DNA of 64,000 nucleotides from Sipunculus nudus. Lineage: Eukaryota > Annelida > Sipuncula > Golfingiida > Sipunculidae. Location: NCBI GenBank assembly GCA_026874595.1, contig CM049306.1:65168019-65232018 (forward strand), read 5' to 3'. Both the position numbers and the translations under genes were made by a program. Below, piece by piece: positions 1 to 11,390 of the stretch (within the stretch, counting starts at the first letter, position 1; each line of letters begins with the position of its first letter). The notes under the pieces are model-generated. The model did not search any database. It saw only the letters and a program-made list of their open reading frames with translations, and was not told the origin of the DNA.

Positions 1-22
1 AGAGAGAGAGAGAGAAAAAAAA
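1..22. repeat. AG microsatellite plus A-run
   Basis: Seven AG dinucleotides followed by an A-run. It probably continues upstream of the window. Confidence 0.95.
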
Positions 23-120
23 GGCTCTTTGTGGTAGTTACTCCAGACAGCCTGATCCAGACAGAGGAGCTGGCCAGGAGTGAAGCAGTCACATAACACT
101 GCATACCACTGGCTTGATGT

Positions 121-1730
121 AAACAAATGACCCATGGGTCATGGCACTCAGCTTTAATTTATGATCATAAAATATGATTTGGAAGAAGGATAGGACAAAT
201 GTTAGTTTTGTGTTGTAATGAATGATAATTTATAAGGATGATGGCATTTAACTGAAGATATGTAAAGATCTTGATAAAAAATCTTGGAGAGGGAAGTGGG
301 CTGGTGTCATTTATATTTTTTACATTTGGAAAAAGAACGCTATTGTCACAAAGGTTTTGACTTTATCTACATTGCAGCAGAAGTATTTGAAAAAAAAAAT
401 GTCCACTATAAGTCATGTTAATTATCATGCTTTTAATGACGGAGTTTACAGTTATTCAATAATTACAGGTTACCTATGCCCAAGAGTAGCACTAGCACAA
501 ATGATATAAGAGTTTAACTATTTATTAAAAACTAGAATACGGGTAGTCGACAGTTTTTTTCCCTGATTGGTTGAACGAATCTGGAGATATAAGCATGGAT
601 GTCTACAATGTGAACATGAATTTATGTGGCGCCACCTGTCAAAAAATCAAGAAAGCTATCTTGGATGTATACGCATGACGAATTTTAGGTTATTGGTCAA
701 ACCACTGCAGAGATATGGGTGATTTTAACCCAAGGCAGACAAACAGATGGACACTGTGCAAATAAGGCTGCAGGTGGCGCCACCATTTTTGTGTACTTTA
801 TAAAGCTATCCAAGGGCTACATTTGTATAAATTTTTTTTTCCTGATTGCTCAAACGGTTCCCGAGATATGAGCTTGGATGTCTGCAGCGTGAACGTGAAT
901 GTAGGTGGCGCCACCTGTCAAAAAATCAAGAAAGCTATCTAGAATGTATACGCATGCCGAATTTCAGGTGAATTAGTCAAACCACTGCAGAGATATGAGT
1001 GATTTAACCCAAGCCAGATGAACAGATGGACACTGTGCAAATATGGTTGCAGGTGGCCCCACCATTTTTTGTGTATGTTATAAAGCTATCCAAGGGCTAC
1101 ATTTGTACAAAGTTTTTTTCTTGATTGGTCAAACGGTTCCTGAGATATGTGGGTTTATGTGTGGAAAAAGATGCACAAACAGTTGCTGGGCAGAGAGGAA
1201 AGGTCAGAGGTCAAGGCCAATAGGTAAGGCCCCAATTTTACATGTGACCCGACAATTAGTGCAAGTTTCGAAAAAATCCGTCCAGTAGTCTCAGAGGAGT
1301 TCTCTGGAAACAAATGCGGCGGCAGCAGAACCCGGTCAAAAACATAGTATCAACAAAACTTTGTTTTGGCGGATACAGTTATATAATAAAGACCTAATTT
1401 CTGGCATGTACATAGGATCTATATAGAGGAATATATATGGTAAATATGAGGAAAAACAGATTCAGTGGTTTTGATATTAGGCAGACCTGAAGTGTGAAAA
1501 TAGGTCTGTAATAAAAAATTTAGGTTTTTCCTTAATTTCTCAAAGGAACAAAGTTGCAAAGACCCAGTTTTCAGCTTGGTAGGAGATCTTGTGGACGTCT
1601 AGTATTATGCAGAATTTTGGATTCCTAGGTCTTACGGTTTCAAAACGTGCCACATCTATGGACGGATGGACAGACAGACAATGGACAACGACTACAGCTC
1701 AGATGACTAACAGTCAGCTGAGGTAAAAAA
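121..1730 (+). mobile_element. Dispersed element, palindrome-ended family, copy 1
   Basis: The left end has AAACAAATG followed by the perfect palindrome GACCCATGGGTC (129-140) and GGCACTCAGC. The right end has a GACGGATGGACAGACAGAC tract, a degenerate hairpin (about 1694-1724) and an A-run. The same left and right signatures recur at 4422/5970 and 46096/48969, so I read this as one copy of a non-coding dispersed element. It contains a 279-bp tandem repeat. No transposase or other protein is seen. Class is unassigned; a Helitron-like or foldback origin is possible. Confidence 0.5.
555..1160. repeat. 279-bp internal tandem repeat, about 2.2 copies
   Basis: A CTGATTG..CAAACG segment recurs near 558, 836 and 1115, and GTGGCGCCACCTGTCAAAAA recurs at 626 and 905, giving a period of 279 bp. 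Each full unit carries the palindrome GTGGCGCCAC. A short open frame at 1043-1288 lies in this repeat and is not considered a gene. Confidence 0.8.
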
Positions 1731-1869
1731 AAAAACATTCCATGGCCAAGGTTGATTTTTATATTTATGCAAATAAATTAAAAATATTGCAAATTCAGTT
1801 TTTAATAAAGTCATATCCTTGAAAAAAAGTCTCTAGCTTCAGCAATTTTCATGGTCAGTGAGTAAATAT

Positions 1870-2285
1870 ATTTCCTGATTTTTTTACAAAGTGCATTATG
1901 TGTGGGCCCATGACTAAAAAAAATAAAGCAATACTGACATAATATCTGGTATGATTAGAGGAAATATATAGAGGAACATGTACATATGAAAAATGATCAA
2001 AAACAGATCAGTAGTTTTTATATCAGGCAGCCTTGAATTAAGTGCAAAAATGGGTTTTTAATGGAAAAATGAGGTTTTTCCTTAATATCTCAAAGGAATG
2101 AATGTCATAGTGACTCAGTATTGGATATGGTGGAGATTTTTTGGACATCTAACTGTATGCCAAATTTTGGATTCATAGGTCCAAGAGTTTTAAATAATTC
2201 CGTGTTCATGGCCAGATGGCCAGACAGATGGACAAGGGACCATGACTATAGCTCAGATGACTAACAGTCAGCTGAGCTAAAAATG
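1870..2285 (+). mobile_element. Dispersed element, 3'-end fragment, copy 2
   Basis: This stretch is a diverged duplicate of about 1330-1730: both have a TTTTTCCTTAAT..TCTCAAAGGAA core, a GGACGTCTA/GGACATCTA segment and a GGACAGAC-type tract. It ends in the imperfect palindrome at 2249-2279 (outer arms TAGCTCAG/CTGAGCTA, inner arms TGACT/AGTCA) followed by AAAA. No left end was identified. Confidence 0.55.
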
Positions 2286-3218
2286 TTTGTATGTAATAAA
2301 GTTTTCAATATTTAAATATAAGGCCATATGAGCGAAAAAATTAATACCATATTCCTGATTAACTAAGTAAATAATAGTTTTATTCATATCAAGGGCCAGT
2401 CAACCTTAAGAGAAATATATGAAATGTAAATAAAGAATTATCTCTCAATAAATCTTAAAAAATGTCAGTGAGCACTTACATAAGTTTCTAATATTTTATC
2501 ACATTTGAATATTAGGATTCAAGTCCTCCAAATTTTTCAAGTTTCAACAAAAAAATTAATACAGAAATTATAAGAATATTCATCTTTTTTATAAGTCCTG
2601 TTTATTGAACGGGTGTGTTGGGGGAGGAGTAGTACCAAACATGTGCGAAAATGTTCAGTTTTAACCCGGCACATTGGTAAAACCCTCAGCATGTTTGTTG
2701 AATATATGACTGCATGAACACAAGCATGGCTCGTACGGGTTACAATAGGCAGGCAGCTTGCATACAATACAGGAAATGACCAATGTCCATGGAGACAGTG
2801 TTTAAGTTTGGGTTATGAGCTCACATGTATTCTATTGTTTTAATTCATCATTCTTAGCATAATATTCAGATTATGGGCCAAACGTTTACCACAATATGAA
2901 TGCAACCTGATGCAAGACCACTGCGTTGCATTCCTCGATATTACTTGTATCACAACTCGAGTATGCTTACCAGCCCAATTATCCATTTGCCTACTGAGGC
3001 TGGTTGTCACGGCTAGGAAAATGATGGCAACCACTAATTTGCATATTAGAGAATTTTATGCAATAAAAGTGTCAGTGTACTCAATCTCTGATATAATACT
3101 GCTGAGTAAGATATTCTTCCTTAGGTCCTGAAACTTCAAAAATATTTTATCCAGACATGAATGTATGGTTCCCCTGTCATACTGCTGGACAAAAACATTG
3201 TACCCTAGAAGGTATCCA
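2286..3218. other. AT-rich stretch without recognised genes
   Basis: Only short unconvincing open frames occur on either strand. None has a recognisable domain, and no RNA gene or clear repeat structure was seen. Confidence 0.5.
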
Positions 3219-3242
3219 TTTTTTTTTGGGGGGGGGGGGGGG
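3219..3242. repeat. T-run followed by 15-G homopolymer
   Basis: Nine T residues are followed by 15 G residues (3228-3242). The length may be unreliable in the assembly. Confidence 0.9.
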
Positions 3243-3479
3243 ACCTGATCTATTCTGTTGCACTGATATTGTAGTAATTAGATATTCAACCATGATACAG
3301 AGGGATTGACCAATACTCTCGGTCAGTAGGTGTTGTTAGAAAGTATACTAAAACAGCTAATGAATGGTCTGGTTTATGTTAAGTGGCGAGGTATTTGCCT
3401 CTTCAAAAGCACATGCAAAAAGGATATCACATATCATGCACCCTGGCTTGTGGAAACTGTGGGGGCTCTAGCTGCATAT

Positions 3480-4251
3480 AGGGTTGCCAGTGGTCAGGGA
3501 AAAGAAAGGGAAAATATTATGTTTTCAAGGGCAGGGAAATGTCATAGAATTTTAAAAAAAATAATTGGATTTTCTGATGATTGTATGCAAGGGAGAAGTT
3601 GGAATTTTAATGGAAACTGTAGTTGATTATCAGACAGGAAGACCTTTTCATCTCATGAGCCAGCATTCAATAATTTCATACTACTTTTTCATTTTCCTTT
3701 CAAATATTTTTGTGTAATGTAAGTAGATTAAATCTTAAATCCCTTTGATTTTTTGAAAATACATATTCATTGATGATGCAGAGCATGGATACACAAAATG
3801 TAAACATATAGCACCAACCTTCAATGAAAGGTCACCTGTTTCTTAGCAGTAATATAGAACTAATTTTTAGTACTAGTAAAACATTTTATGCGAGGACATG
3901 AATCTGACCAGGTAACAAACTAGAAAGGCAGAACACAGTGCAGTTACACTGATCCATAGAAGTCCTTCGTTGTTATTGTATGATAAATTTAAACACATGA
4001 TTTATGCTAGATAACAAAGTGAATCTTTCTTTAAATGATACATTGTCATTCCAAATTTCTAGTTTCAGTTTGCTTTGCTTTACAGTTACAATTTTTCAAA
4101 TAAAGATTTGGTTTGTGTTAGCAGTAGAATGACATTTCCTAGAGGGAATTTAAATGTTGTGGGTTAGTTTATCCCTGAAAATCAACCAAAAGTCCAGGAA
4201 CAGTCAGGGAAAAGTCCAAGATTTTTTTCAGAGTTGACTGCTGGCAACCCT
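3480..4251. mobile_element. Putative 772-bp non-autonomous DNA transposon with TIRs
   Basis: The left end AGGGTTGCCAGTGGTCA (3480-3496) and the reverse complement of 4235-4251, AGGGTTGCCAGCAGTCA, match at 15 of 17 positions. Both ends are followed internally by a CAGGGAAAAG-type segment. The AGGGTTGCCAG terminus resembles hAT-type transposon ends known in animals. No transposase is present. An 8-bp target duplication is not clear, so the exact borders are uncertain. Confidence 0.5.
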
Positions 4252-4556
4252 GTGAATAACTCACACAGACACTTTGTGATAAGGATCAAAAGAGGATGTC
4301 TAATTTATATTGTAATCATTACACATCGATCTGCATGATTTTACTGATATGGTGATTAAAACAAGGGACCTGTGGGTCATTGTGCTATGCTAAAGTTGAC
4401 CTTAAAGGAAAAAACTAAAATAACAAGAGGCCCATGGGCCCTGACACTCAGCTGAATTCAAGACATGTTGAACAATGAGAAAAAAAGGCTGCCAGAGTGC
4501 AAACAAATCATGAATATTGTGAAGAGTCCTTATAAATGGGTTTCAGTGGGCTTTTG

Positions 4557-5895
4557 GACAGATGACAACTTCATTTGAAGGTCTCATAAATAGAAAAAAA
4601 AATGCGTAAAAATTTGAAAAAAAAATAAAGGTAGTGCCACCAGTCTGCAGGAACTGATGAAACACTCCATGATCAATATATATCCAAAGAATCAAGGCAT
4701 TAGTTATTCAGATACTGGAGCTTTTGTTTGTATCAAATTTTTAATTATTCTTGGGGGTATTTATGAGTCCTATAGCTCGGAGAATATGGGTAACAGAAAC
4801 CTAATTTCAGGTTTCCAAGGAGATTTTTTATTAGTCTCCCTGGATGTCAAGTAAGAAGATTCTAAGTTCAGCAGTTACAGTTTGTGCCATGTTAACAGTT
4901 GACCACTTCATTTGAAGGTCTCATAAATAGAGAAAAAATGCCTAAAAAAATAGAAAAAAATAAAGGTGGCGCCACCAGTTTACAGGAACTGATAGAACCC
5001 TCCATGATCAATATCCATTCAGATACTTGAGCTTTTGTATCAAATTTTGCATTATTCTGGGGGGTACTTTGGAGCCCCATAGCTTGAAGAATATGGGTAA
5101 CAGAGACCTAATTTCAGGTTTTCAAGGGGATTCTTCATGGACCTCCCTGTATATTAAGTTTGAAGATTCCAGGTCCAGTGGTTATGATTTGTGCCCTGTT
5201 AACAGATGACAGTTTCATTGAGGTCTGAAAAAAAAGAGAAAAAAATTTGTAAAAATTCGAAAAAATACAGGAGGACCACCAGTCTGAAGGAAGTGATTGA
5301 ACATCCCAAGATCAATATTCATGCAAAGAATCATGGTGATCAATGCAGTGGTTATTCAAATATTGGAGCTTTTATATCAAATTTTTCAATATTCTGGTGT
5401 GGGGGGGGGGGGGGGGGGGTACTTCGGAGTCCCATAGCTTGAAGGATATGAATAACAGAGACCTGATTCCAAGTTTCCAAGAAGACTTTTCAAGAACCAC
5501 ACTGAATGTAAAGTGAGAAGATTCCAGGTCAAGTGGTTATGACATGTGCCCTGTTAATAGATGACGACATCTTTTGAGGTCTCAAAAATAGAAAAAAAAA
5601 AACGTAAAATATCAAAAAAATTCAGGTGGCGCCACCAGTCTGCAGAAACTGATAAAACAATCCATGATCAATATCCATGCAAAGAATCATGGTGATCAAT
5701 GCATTAGTTGTTTAGATATTTGAGCTTTTGTATCAAATTTTTCATTATTCTGGGGGGGTACTTCGGAGCCCCATAGCTTAAAGAATATGGGTAACAAAGA
5801 CCGAAATACAGGTTTCCACGGAGATTTTTCATGGACCTCTCTTGATGTAAAGTTAGAAGATTCCAGGTCCAGTGGTTACGATTTGTGCCTTGTTA
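4557..5895. repeat. About 330-bp internal tandem repeat, four units
   Basis: Each unit begins with a TTTGAAGGTCTCATAAATAG-like segment (about 4572, 4911, 5212, 5568). It continues through GGTGGCGCCACCAGTC, an ATTATTCTGGGGG tract, GAGCCCCATAGCTTG, AATATGGGTAACAGAGACC and a GTGCCCTGTTAACAGATGAC segment. The same unit recurs at about 47500-48890. The G-run varies from 5 to 19 bases between units. Confidence 0.8.
5401..5419. repeat. 19-G homopolymer in a 330-bp repeat unit
   Basis: Nineteen consecutive G residues sit exactly where sister units have five to seven, so this is a local expansion of a homologous tract. Confidence 0.9.
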
Positions 5896-5975
5896 ACGGA
5901 CAGACGGCCGGATGGACGATGGACAAAGAGTGATTGCTATAGCTCAGATGACTTACAGTCAGCTGAGCTAAAAAC

Positions 5976-6889
5976 TAATGGAGATAAAGTCTGAGAGGAA
6001 AAGGTAGTATAAGGTGGGTATTGGTTAATATGATAGATTTGTACTGACAAGTAAGAAAATTGTTGCAAATAATACTATGTGATCTGACCATGTGTTTTCT
6101 CATGATGAAACTGAAACATTGTAAGCAGTTTTTAAACATAAGATACATACCAACACCATGATCAGTGGTTGACGCCTTGATAAGCTGTTGACAGCTCAGC
6201 AGGTGACACGTGTGTTCAATTAAATTCTAATTTTTTTCTATAGCATTTTTCAGTTTTATATTTTTTTTTCAAATAACTAACAGCCCAAGTCCCCAGATGC
6301 AAGGTAGGGGTTGTTGATGGCACTAAATGGTGGGAGTAACAACATCTCTGAATATACATATGGGATAAAAAATTTAATTCAACAGTTAGTACAGGAAAAA
6401 CGGTTGATCCATGATTACTGAATATAAAAATGGGTAGACTGACAGGGGAGACAAACAAGGCTGATCACTTTATTTCAAATTTGTCTGAGGCAGGGAAATA
6501 ATGAATGTGCATTAGATCCTCACTTATTATTTTATCAATTTTGTTTATGTTTCATCATTTTGATTTTCATACATTTGCAATATAACATATATATCTGGAT
6601 CTATAATTCAAATTTCTCAATATCATCATCATTTATCCTTAATTTTGGTCATATAACATCACATTATGCACACAGATGGATTTAATTTTATTTTGAAAGT
6701 AAACTTGGTTAAATTATACAAGTGGAAATTAGTTTCTTTAAAAGTGCCACAATAGCACAACATGGCATCTTGTGGATTACATTTGCGATGAAACAACTTT
6801 AGTTTTGGAAATACAGTTCAAACAATAACAACTAGAAAACACACACTCGCAGTCACAAAATTGTTAAAAACACTGTGCAGGCTTAATCA
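5976..6889. other. AT-rich stretch without recognised genes
   Basis: No domain-bearing frame, RNA gene or clear repeat was seen. The longest frame (6216-6458, minus) has low-complexity flanks and no recognisable features. Confidence 0.5.
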
Positions 6890-7330
6890 GAGAACCTAAT
6901 CTGACCTCTGACCTCATGAAATATGCTTGAATTTTTATGAGAATGAAATTCAAGTGGGAAACTCTATTAGTGTTTATATTTATAGTGTTTCATGAAAATC
7001 CATAAGAATTTTGGTAAGTCACAATGGTGCCACCATAGTTTGGTGTCCTAATTAAATATGCGTGGATTTGGCTGGGAATAAAAATTAGGCGAGATATTAA
7101 ATTGATTAATATTTCTGCTGAGATTGACAAAAACCCATCATATTCCTACTAAGTTATCACAGCAACCCTTCAAAATAGCTCTGTGACCTCTGACCTCATT
7201 AAATATGTGGCCGGGGATCTGCCTTTAATCAAACGCGGGTGAGATAATCTATTGGTAAATAGTTATGGTGAGTTTCTTGAAAATCCATAAAAGCCCTTGT
7301 CAGTTTTCATGCTATTCCAATAATCCCAGG
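6890..7330. repeat. Diverged tandem repeat of about 141 bp, three units
   Basis: The segment GACCTCATGAAATATG (about 6905) recurs as a variant at about 7046 and as GACCTCATTAAATATG at about 7187. A shared ATGAAAATCCATAA..TTTTGG/GCCC segment follows the first and last units. Confidence 0.6.
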
Positions 7331-8199
7331 AAATCTTTTTAGTGTCACATATGAAATGTAAAAATTTTGTATAAAAAAATTTTAAAAATCCAAAAATCAT
7401 TCAAGTATGACCAAAACCTTATCAGCTCTAGAAACCCATAGACCTGCTACAACAATTAGGAGTAGATCTGAGTAAAATTTGAGATATCTTAGGCAAAAAA
7501 AATAAAAGGTAAGGTTCTCAGGCACTGCCCGCATCAATTTTAATACCCCGCATCAAACATTTTTATTTTGATTTTCATCTTTCAAGAAAATAAAATAACA
7601 CAATTTTGATATGATTTCCTTTGTTATGTAGTGCACCTGTTTAGCAAAAAAAAACCCTGTAATTTTCATGCTTTTCCATGGTCATATGACATTTTTATTG
7701 AAACATACAATAAATGAAGCACCCCTACTGTTGCAGTTAATCTTAAATCATATCTCATCCCACCCCCACAGCAATAATATTACATCAAGTGTAATGTAAT
7801 AATTATCCCCTGGAAGTGGGGTATGCAGGCAATGCTGTATTAAATGAGTTCCAGTGACCAACAGTGGGCTGCTTGGAACTAAGTTAACAATGCAAGTGAA
7901 TAAATAGAGCCCCCCCCAAAAATTAAGAATGAGCCCTGTTTCTGAGCTTATATTTTCAATTTTCATATTTTAACAGATTAAACCCTTATGTGTACCTTCT
8001 GTCAAAAGCAAACCAGCAGTGTGTTTACAGGAATAAAATGTGCCATGGTCAAAGTTGGGCAAAATGGAAGGTGCTGATCGCACACTTATGCTATAAACTT
8101 GAAGAATTTACAATATTTTGATCTAATTTCTTACATACAATTAAATCTTGATTAAATAAAGTGTCTCAAATTTTGGATTCGTAAGTCTAATTTCAAAAT
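7331..8199. other. AT-rich stretch without recognised genes
   Basis: Nothing beyond short chance frames and a C7 run was seen. It may be the interior of the degraded element ending near 8290. Confidence 0.4.
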
Positions 8200-8295
8200 G
8201 TGCCAGTCTAATAAACAGACAGACACACAGATGAGATACAATTAATCATAACTATAGCTCAATTGACATAAAGTCATCTGAATTAAAAATTGTAA
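8200..8295 (+). mobile_element. Degenerate 3' end of the dispersed element family
   Basis: An ACAGACAGACACACAGATGAG tract precedes a decayed TATAGCTCAATTGACATAAA and TCATCTGAATTAAAAA end. It matches the family's terminal hairpin with several substitutions. No left end was found. Confidence 0.45.
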
Positions 8296-8639
8296 TGTAT
8301 ATCAACAGTTTTTACAATGTTAATGTTTTATAGAGATCTTTGGTTATTTTTATAATTTTCAACCTGAATAGTGTTGCACATGATATCCCTTGAATTCACT
8401 GATTTTTTAGATCTATACCACTGTATATTATAGTTCATGAAATACACTATTTCAAAACATCTTGAACAGGAATAAGCATGATGATAACCAAGAGATGAGA
8501 TCATTCATACAACTCCATTTGAATGCTGATGTATAGTGAAATAAAGGTATTTTTGCCTGGACAAGTGTGATGATTTTCAAACTTTCCCAACACACAATTG
8601 CATAAAACTTTTTTTTTTACATTAAGGCCATTACCAGGA

Positions 8640-9205
8640 ATCAAAATGAGGTGATTTTGCTTTTGTTGCATTTTGTGTGAGGTTTACCACACATTTCAGG
8701 GATTTGCCTGTCACTACAATGTTTATCCAATTTGAGGAAGCAATATGCAATACTTCAAAATTCACAAGAAATCCTATAAAGCCACATATTTGATATAAAG
8801 GTCAAGGTCATCAGTTTTAAAACTCCTGCCAAAACTGAGAGAAAAAAATTGTAACAAACATGAGTTAAAAATAAACTATACTTCAAACGATATGGTGTTA
8901 ATTAGGTAATCAACAGATAATCATAGTGCTTTAAGGCATATTTTTGCTGTGAAGCTCACAGAATATTGATCATGTAAAACAGTTTTGACCTAGGTTCTGG
9001 GGAGATTTTCCAAGGTCCTCCCACGAGGTTTTTTATTTTGAGAAGTTCCTAGGTAGTAAGAAGTTTCTAGGTTGAATGGTTACAATTTGTGCCCTGCTAT
9101 GAACTATGAACTGCTGTGCCCCAGATGAACAGACAAAAGGAGAAATAGTGCTAAATAGTGATAGATATATAGCTCAGATGACTTACAGTCAGCTGAGCTA
9201 AAAAT
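8640..9205 (+). mobile_element. Dispersed element 3' portion with intact terminal hairpin
   Basis: Positions 8700-8850 resemble the CAAATTTGAGGAA..ATACTTCAAAA units at 46.8-47.4 kb. Positions 8990-9100 resemble the unit tail ending in GTGCCCTG. The hairpin at 9170-9200 (arms TAGCTCAG/CTGAGCTA and TGACT/AGTCA) is as in the other copies and is followed by AAAA. The left end is not resolved. Confidence 0.5.
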
Positions 9206-9909
9206 AATGTCCTTTGAGTATACCTTCAAGGTGTATCCAGGTATTGTCTTTTCACCTCGGTTGCTTTTAATTAAGGAACCACAATTTTTCTGTAACTCCA
9301 CCAGTGGAGCTCTTCTGTAACCCCATCAGCGGAGAAAAACTGCAACAGGGTTCTGTGATAGGAATTAAAACAATATAAGTGACTCATATAAATTTAAAAA
9401 TCACAAAAAAGAATATTCCAATATATATAATTTATGTAACAATGACTGTTCCAATCAATTTGAAATGTTGATCCTGTAAGAACTCACTCCAATAGGAGTT
9501 GATGTCAGACAAACCCATGATCTTTGTTTATGCTAGTAGGATTGTAATTTGACCACTAGGACAAAATCCAATTAGAATATCCTAAATTAATTCTGATCTT
9601 ACTTAAAGTAATTTACCAAAAAATGATACAAAATCACAAAAAAAAAGAATTAATAAATCAAAATATCTTTAATTTAGTGAAGGGTGTATTTCAGTGCCAT
9701 TTGTCAGAAACTATAAGAGTTTCCATTTGGTGATCTCAGTTTATGCAAACCTGGAAAAAAGTCATGAACTCAAGAATTGGCTATACACATATACTGGCAT
9801 GATCATTGTGTACAACATGTATGATGACATATGGGAGCTGTTTCTCTTTAAAAACAAATATATTTATATGAAAGAATGTCTAAAGAATTAACAGGAGTAC
9901 TGTAAATAT

Positions 9910-9999
9910 ATTAATTATGAAAGGCTGTTCACACATACCTGCTGGAAGGGTAAATTTACCCTTCCAGCAGGTATGTGTGAACAGCCTTTCATAATTAAT
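9910..9999. repeat. Perfect 90-bp palindrome, no spacer
   Basis: Every base from 9910 to 9954 pairs with its mirror from 9999 back to 9955; I checked all 45 pairs. The centre is TAAA|TTTA. The arms include GAAAGGCTGTTCACACATAC and its complement. It lies at the left edge of the segment inserted between duplicated units B1 and A2. It can form a cruciform in DNA or a hairpin in RNA. Confidence 0.95.
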
Positions 10000-10033
10000 G
10001 ATTTTACATCTGGGATAATCCCACCATCTATTT

Positions 10034-10454
10034 GAACATACCCTTACAGAAATTTTGGGACATGAAGTGTGCTTAAAGTGTGCTTCATTTGTGCTTATTT
10101 TGTGCTTAGTGAAATGCTGTACAGAAATACTTTTAAAATGCTGAAACTGCATGTGCTTCTTTAGTGCTCCAAGTGTACTGATTCTGTGCTTTAGAAATAC
10201 AATGTGCTGAAATTGCTGCTTTGGTGCTCCAAATAAACTGATTAACTGCTTTTATAGTGCTCCTAGGTCTGCTCAAACATTTTCAAAGTACCATTCAATT
10301 GTGGTAACATTTATGCTCACTGAACAATACCTCAAAGGTGTTTTTTACATGCCTAAGTAGTGCTTAAACCATGCTTGATTTACTTTTCTTTTTTACTTTT
10401 TCTGTGCTTATTGAGTGTGCCTCAAATGGTTTTTTTTTCTGCAAGGGTATGTTC
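10034..10454. mobile_element. 421-bp TIR element rich in GTGCTT
   Basis: The ends GAACATACCCTTACAGAAA (10034-10052) and TTTCTGCAAGGGTATGTTC (10436-10454) are inverted repeats matching at 18 of 19 bases. The interior has many GTGCTT/TGTGCT motifs and an internally duplicated GTGCTCC..ACTGATT segment. CATCT flanks both sides at a short distance (10025-10029, 10461-10465), a weak candidate target duplication. No protein is encoded, so it would be a MITE-like passenger. Confidence 0.5.
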
Positions 10455-11208
10455 TGAAAACATCTGTATTAAAATAATTCCAACTATACCTTCAGGAATT
10501 GTCCAGGGTTGTCACTTCTAACATCTTTGTTGTTGAGTGTACATCACAGGCCTTTTTTGCATCCCAATCAAAGTATAATGTCTGCGGAGGAGTTCTGTGA
10601 TAGGAATGAAAACAGTGGTGGAAACAACTTATATCAACTGAAGAATCACAAAAAATATTAACATAAATAAACTATATGCAGCAATTCCTACTCTGATCTG
10701 TTGGAGCAGAATCATTGATCCTGCAAGGCCAAACTCATAGGGGTTGTCACTAGACAAACTCTGATCCTTTTTTATTTTGCTATTATAACTGCTGTTTCTA
10801 CTAAGACTAATCCAATTAGAGTGTCCTTAGACAAATTCTGACCTTATTGTAAATAACTTATATTGAAGCAAATTACAGGAACAAAATCACAAATGAAATT
10901 TGTCAATTATGAAACTAGAGGTTGAGACCATGAAGGTCCTCAATTAGGTCCAGCTCTTAAAAATGGCAGCCCAAGGGACAGGGATCCATATTGAAAGTCA
11001 GACTGGTCTGAAATTTTTTACCATAAATAATCTAAAAGGGAAAAAAATTAATAAAACAATCACAGGAATGTCTAAAACATTATTGTAAAAAGATTTAAAG
11101 TATCTGAATGGCAGCCATAATGGATTCAACAGCAGTCTGAAATTTTAAAGCACACAAACCCTCAAGGGTGTCAATGTTCTGTCAAAATTCTGCATGAAAA
11201 TCACTTAC

Positions 11209-11390
11209 TGAGGTCCAGTCTCCATAATAGGTATTAGGCAGGTCTATAATTGGATAACAGGCACCATTTTGAATCATGAATTCTAGAAAGATCTCATTGA
11301 AATACTGCACTCGAAAGAAAGCATCCCGGATGGACATAAAAGATAGATGAAAGGGTGGACAGATGAACAAGTCAATCACTATAATACACC
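11209..11390 (-). other. Possible exon, unrecognised
   Basis: An open minus-strand frame encodes ..NEIFLEFMIQNGACYPIID.. and meets a strong splice-donor match (GTAAGT at 11208-11203) after ..YYGDWTS. A possible acceptor, TATAG, lies upstream near 11383. It sits within the segment inserted between A2 and B2. I recognise no protein family, no other exon is seen nearby, and a chance frame is quite possible. Confidence 0.2.

Larger units (their letters stand above)
4422..5975 (+). mobile_element. Dispersed element, palindrome-ended family, copy 3
   Basis: The copy starts with AACAAGAGG overlapping the perfect palindrome GGCCCATGGGCC (4429-4440), then CTGACACTCAGCTGAA. It ends with a GGACAGACGGCCGG tract and the hairpin at 5940-5970 (outer arms TAGCTCAG/CTGAGCTA, inner arms TGACT/AGTCA, loop TAC, one A/G mismatch), then AAAA. 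The interior is four diverged units of about 300-360 bp. It has no coding capacity. A degenerate second start-like motif lies at about 4359-4380. Confidence 0.6.
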
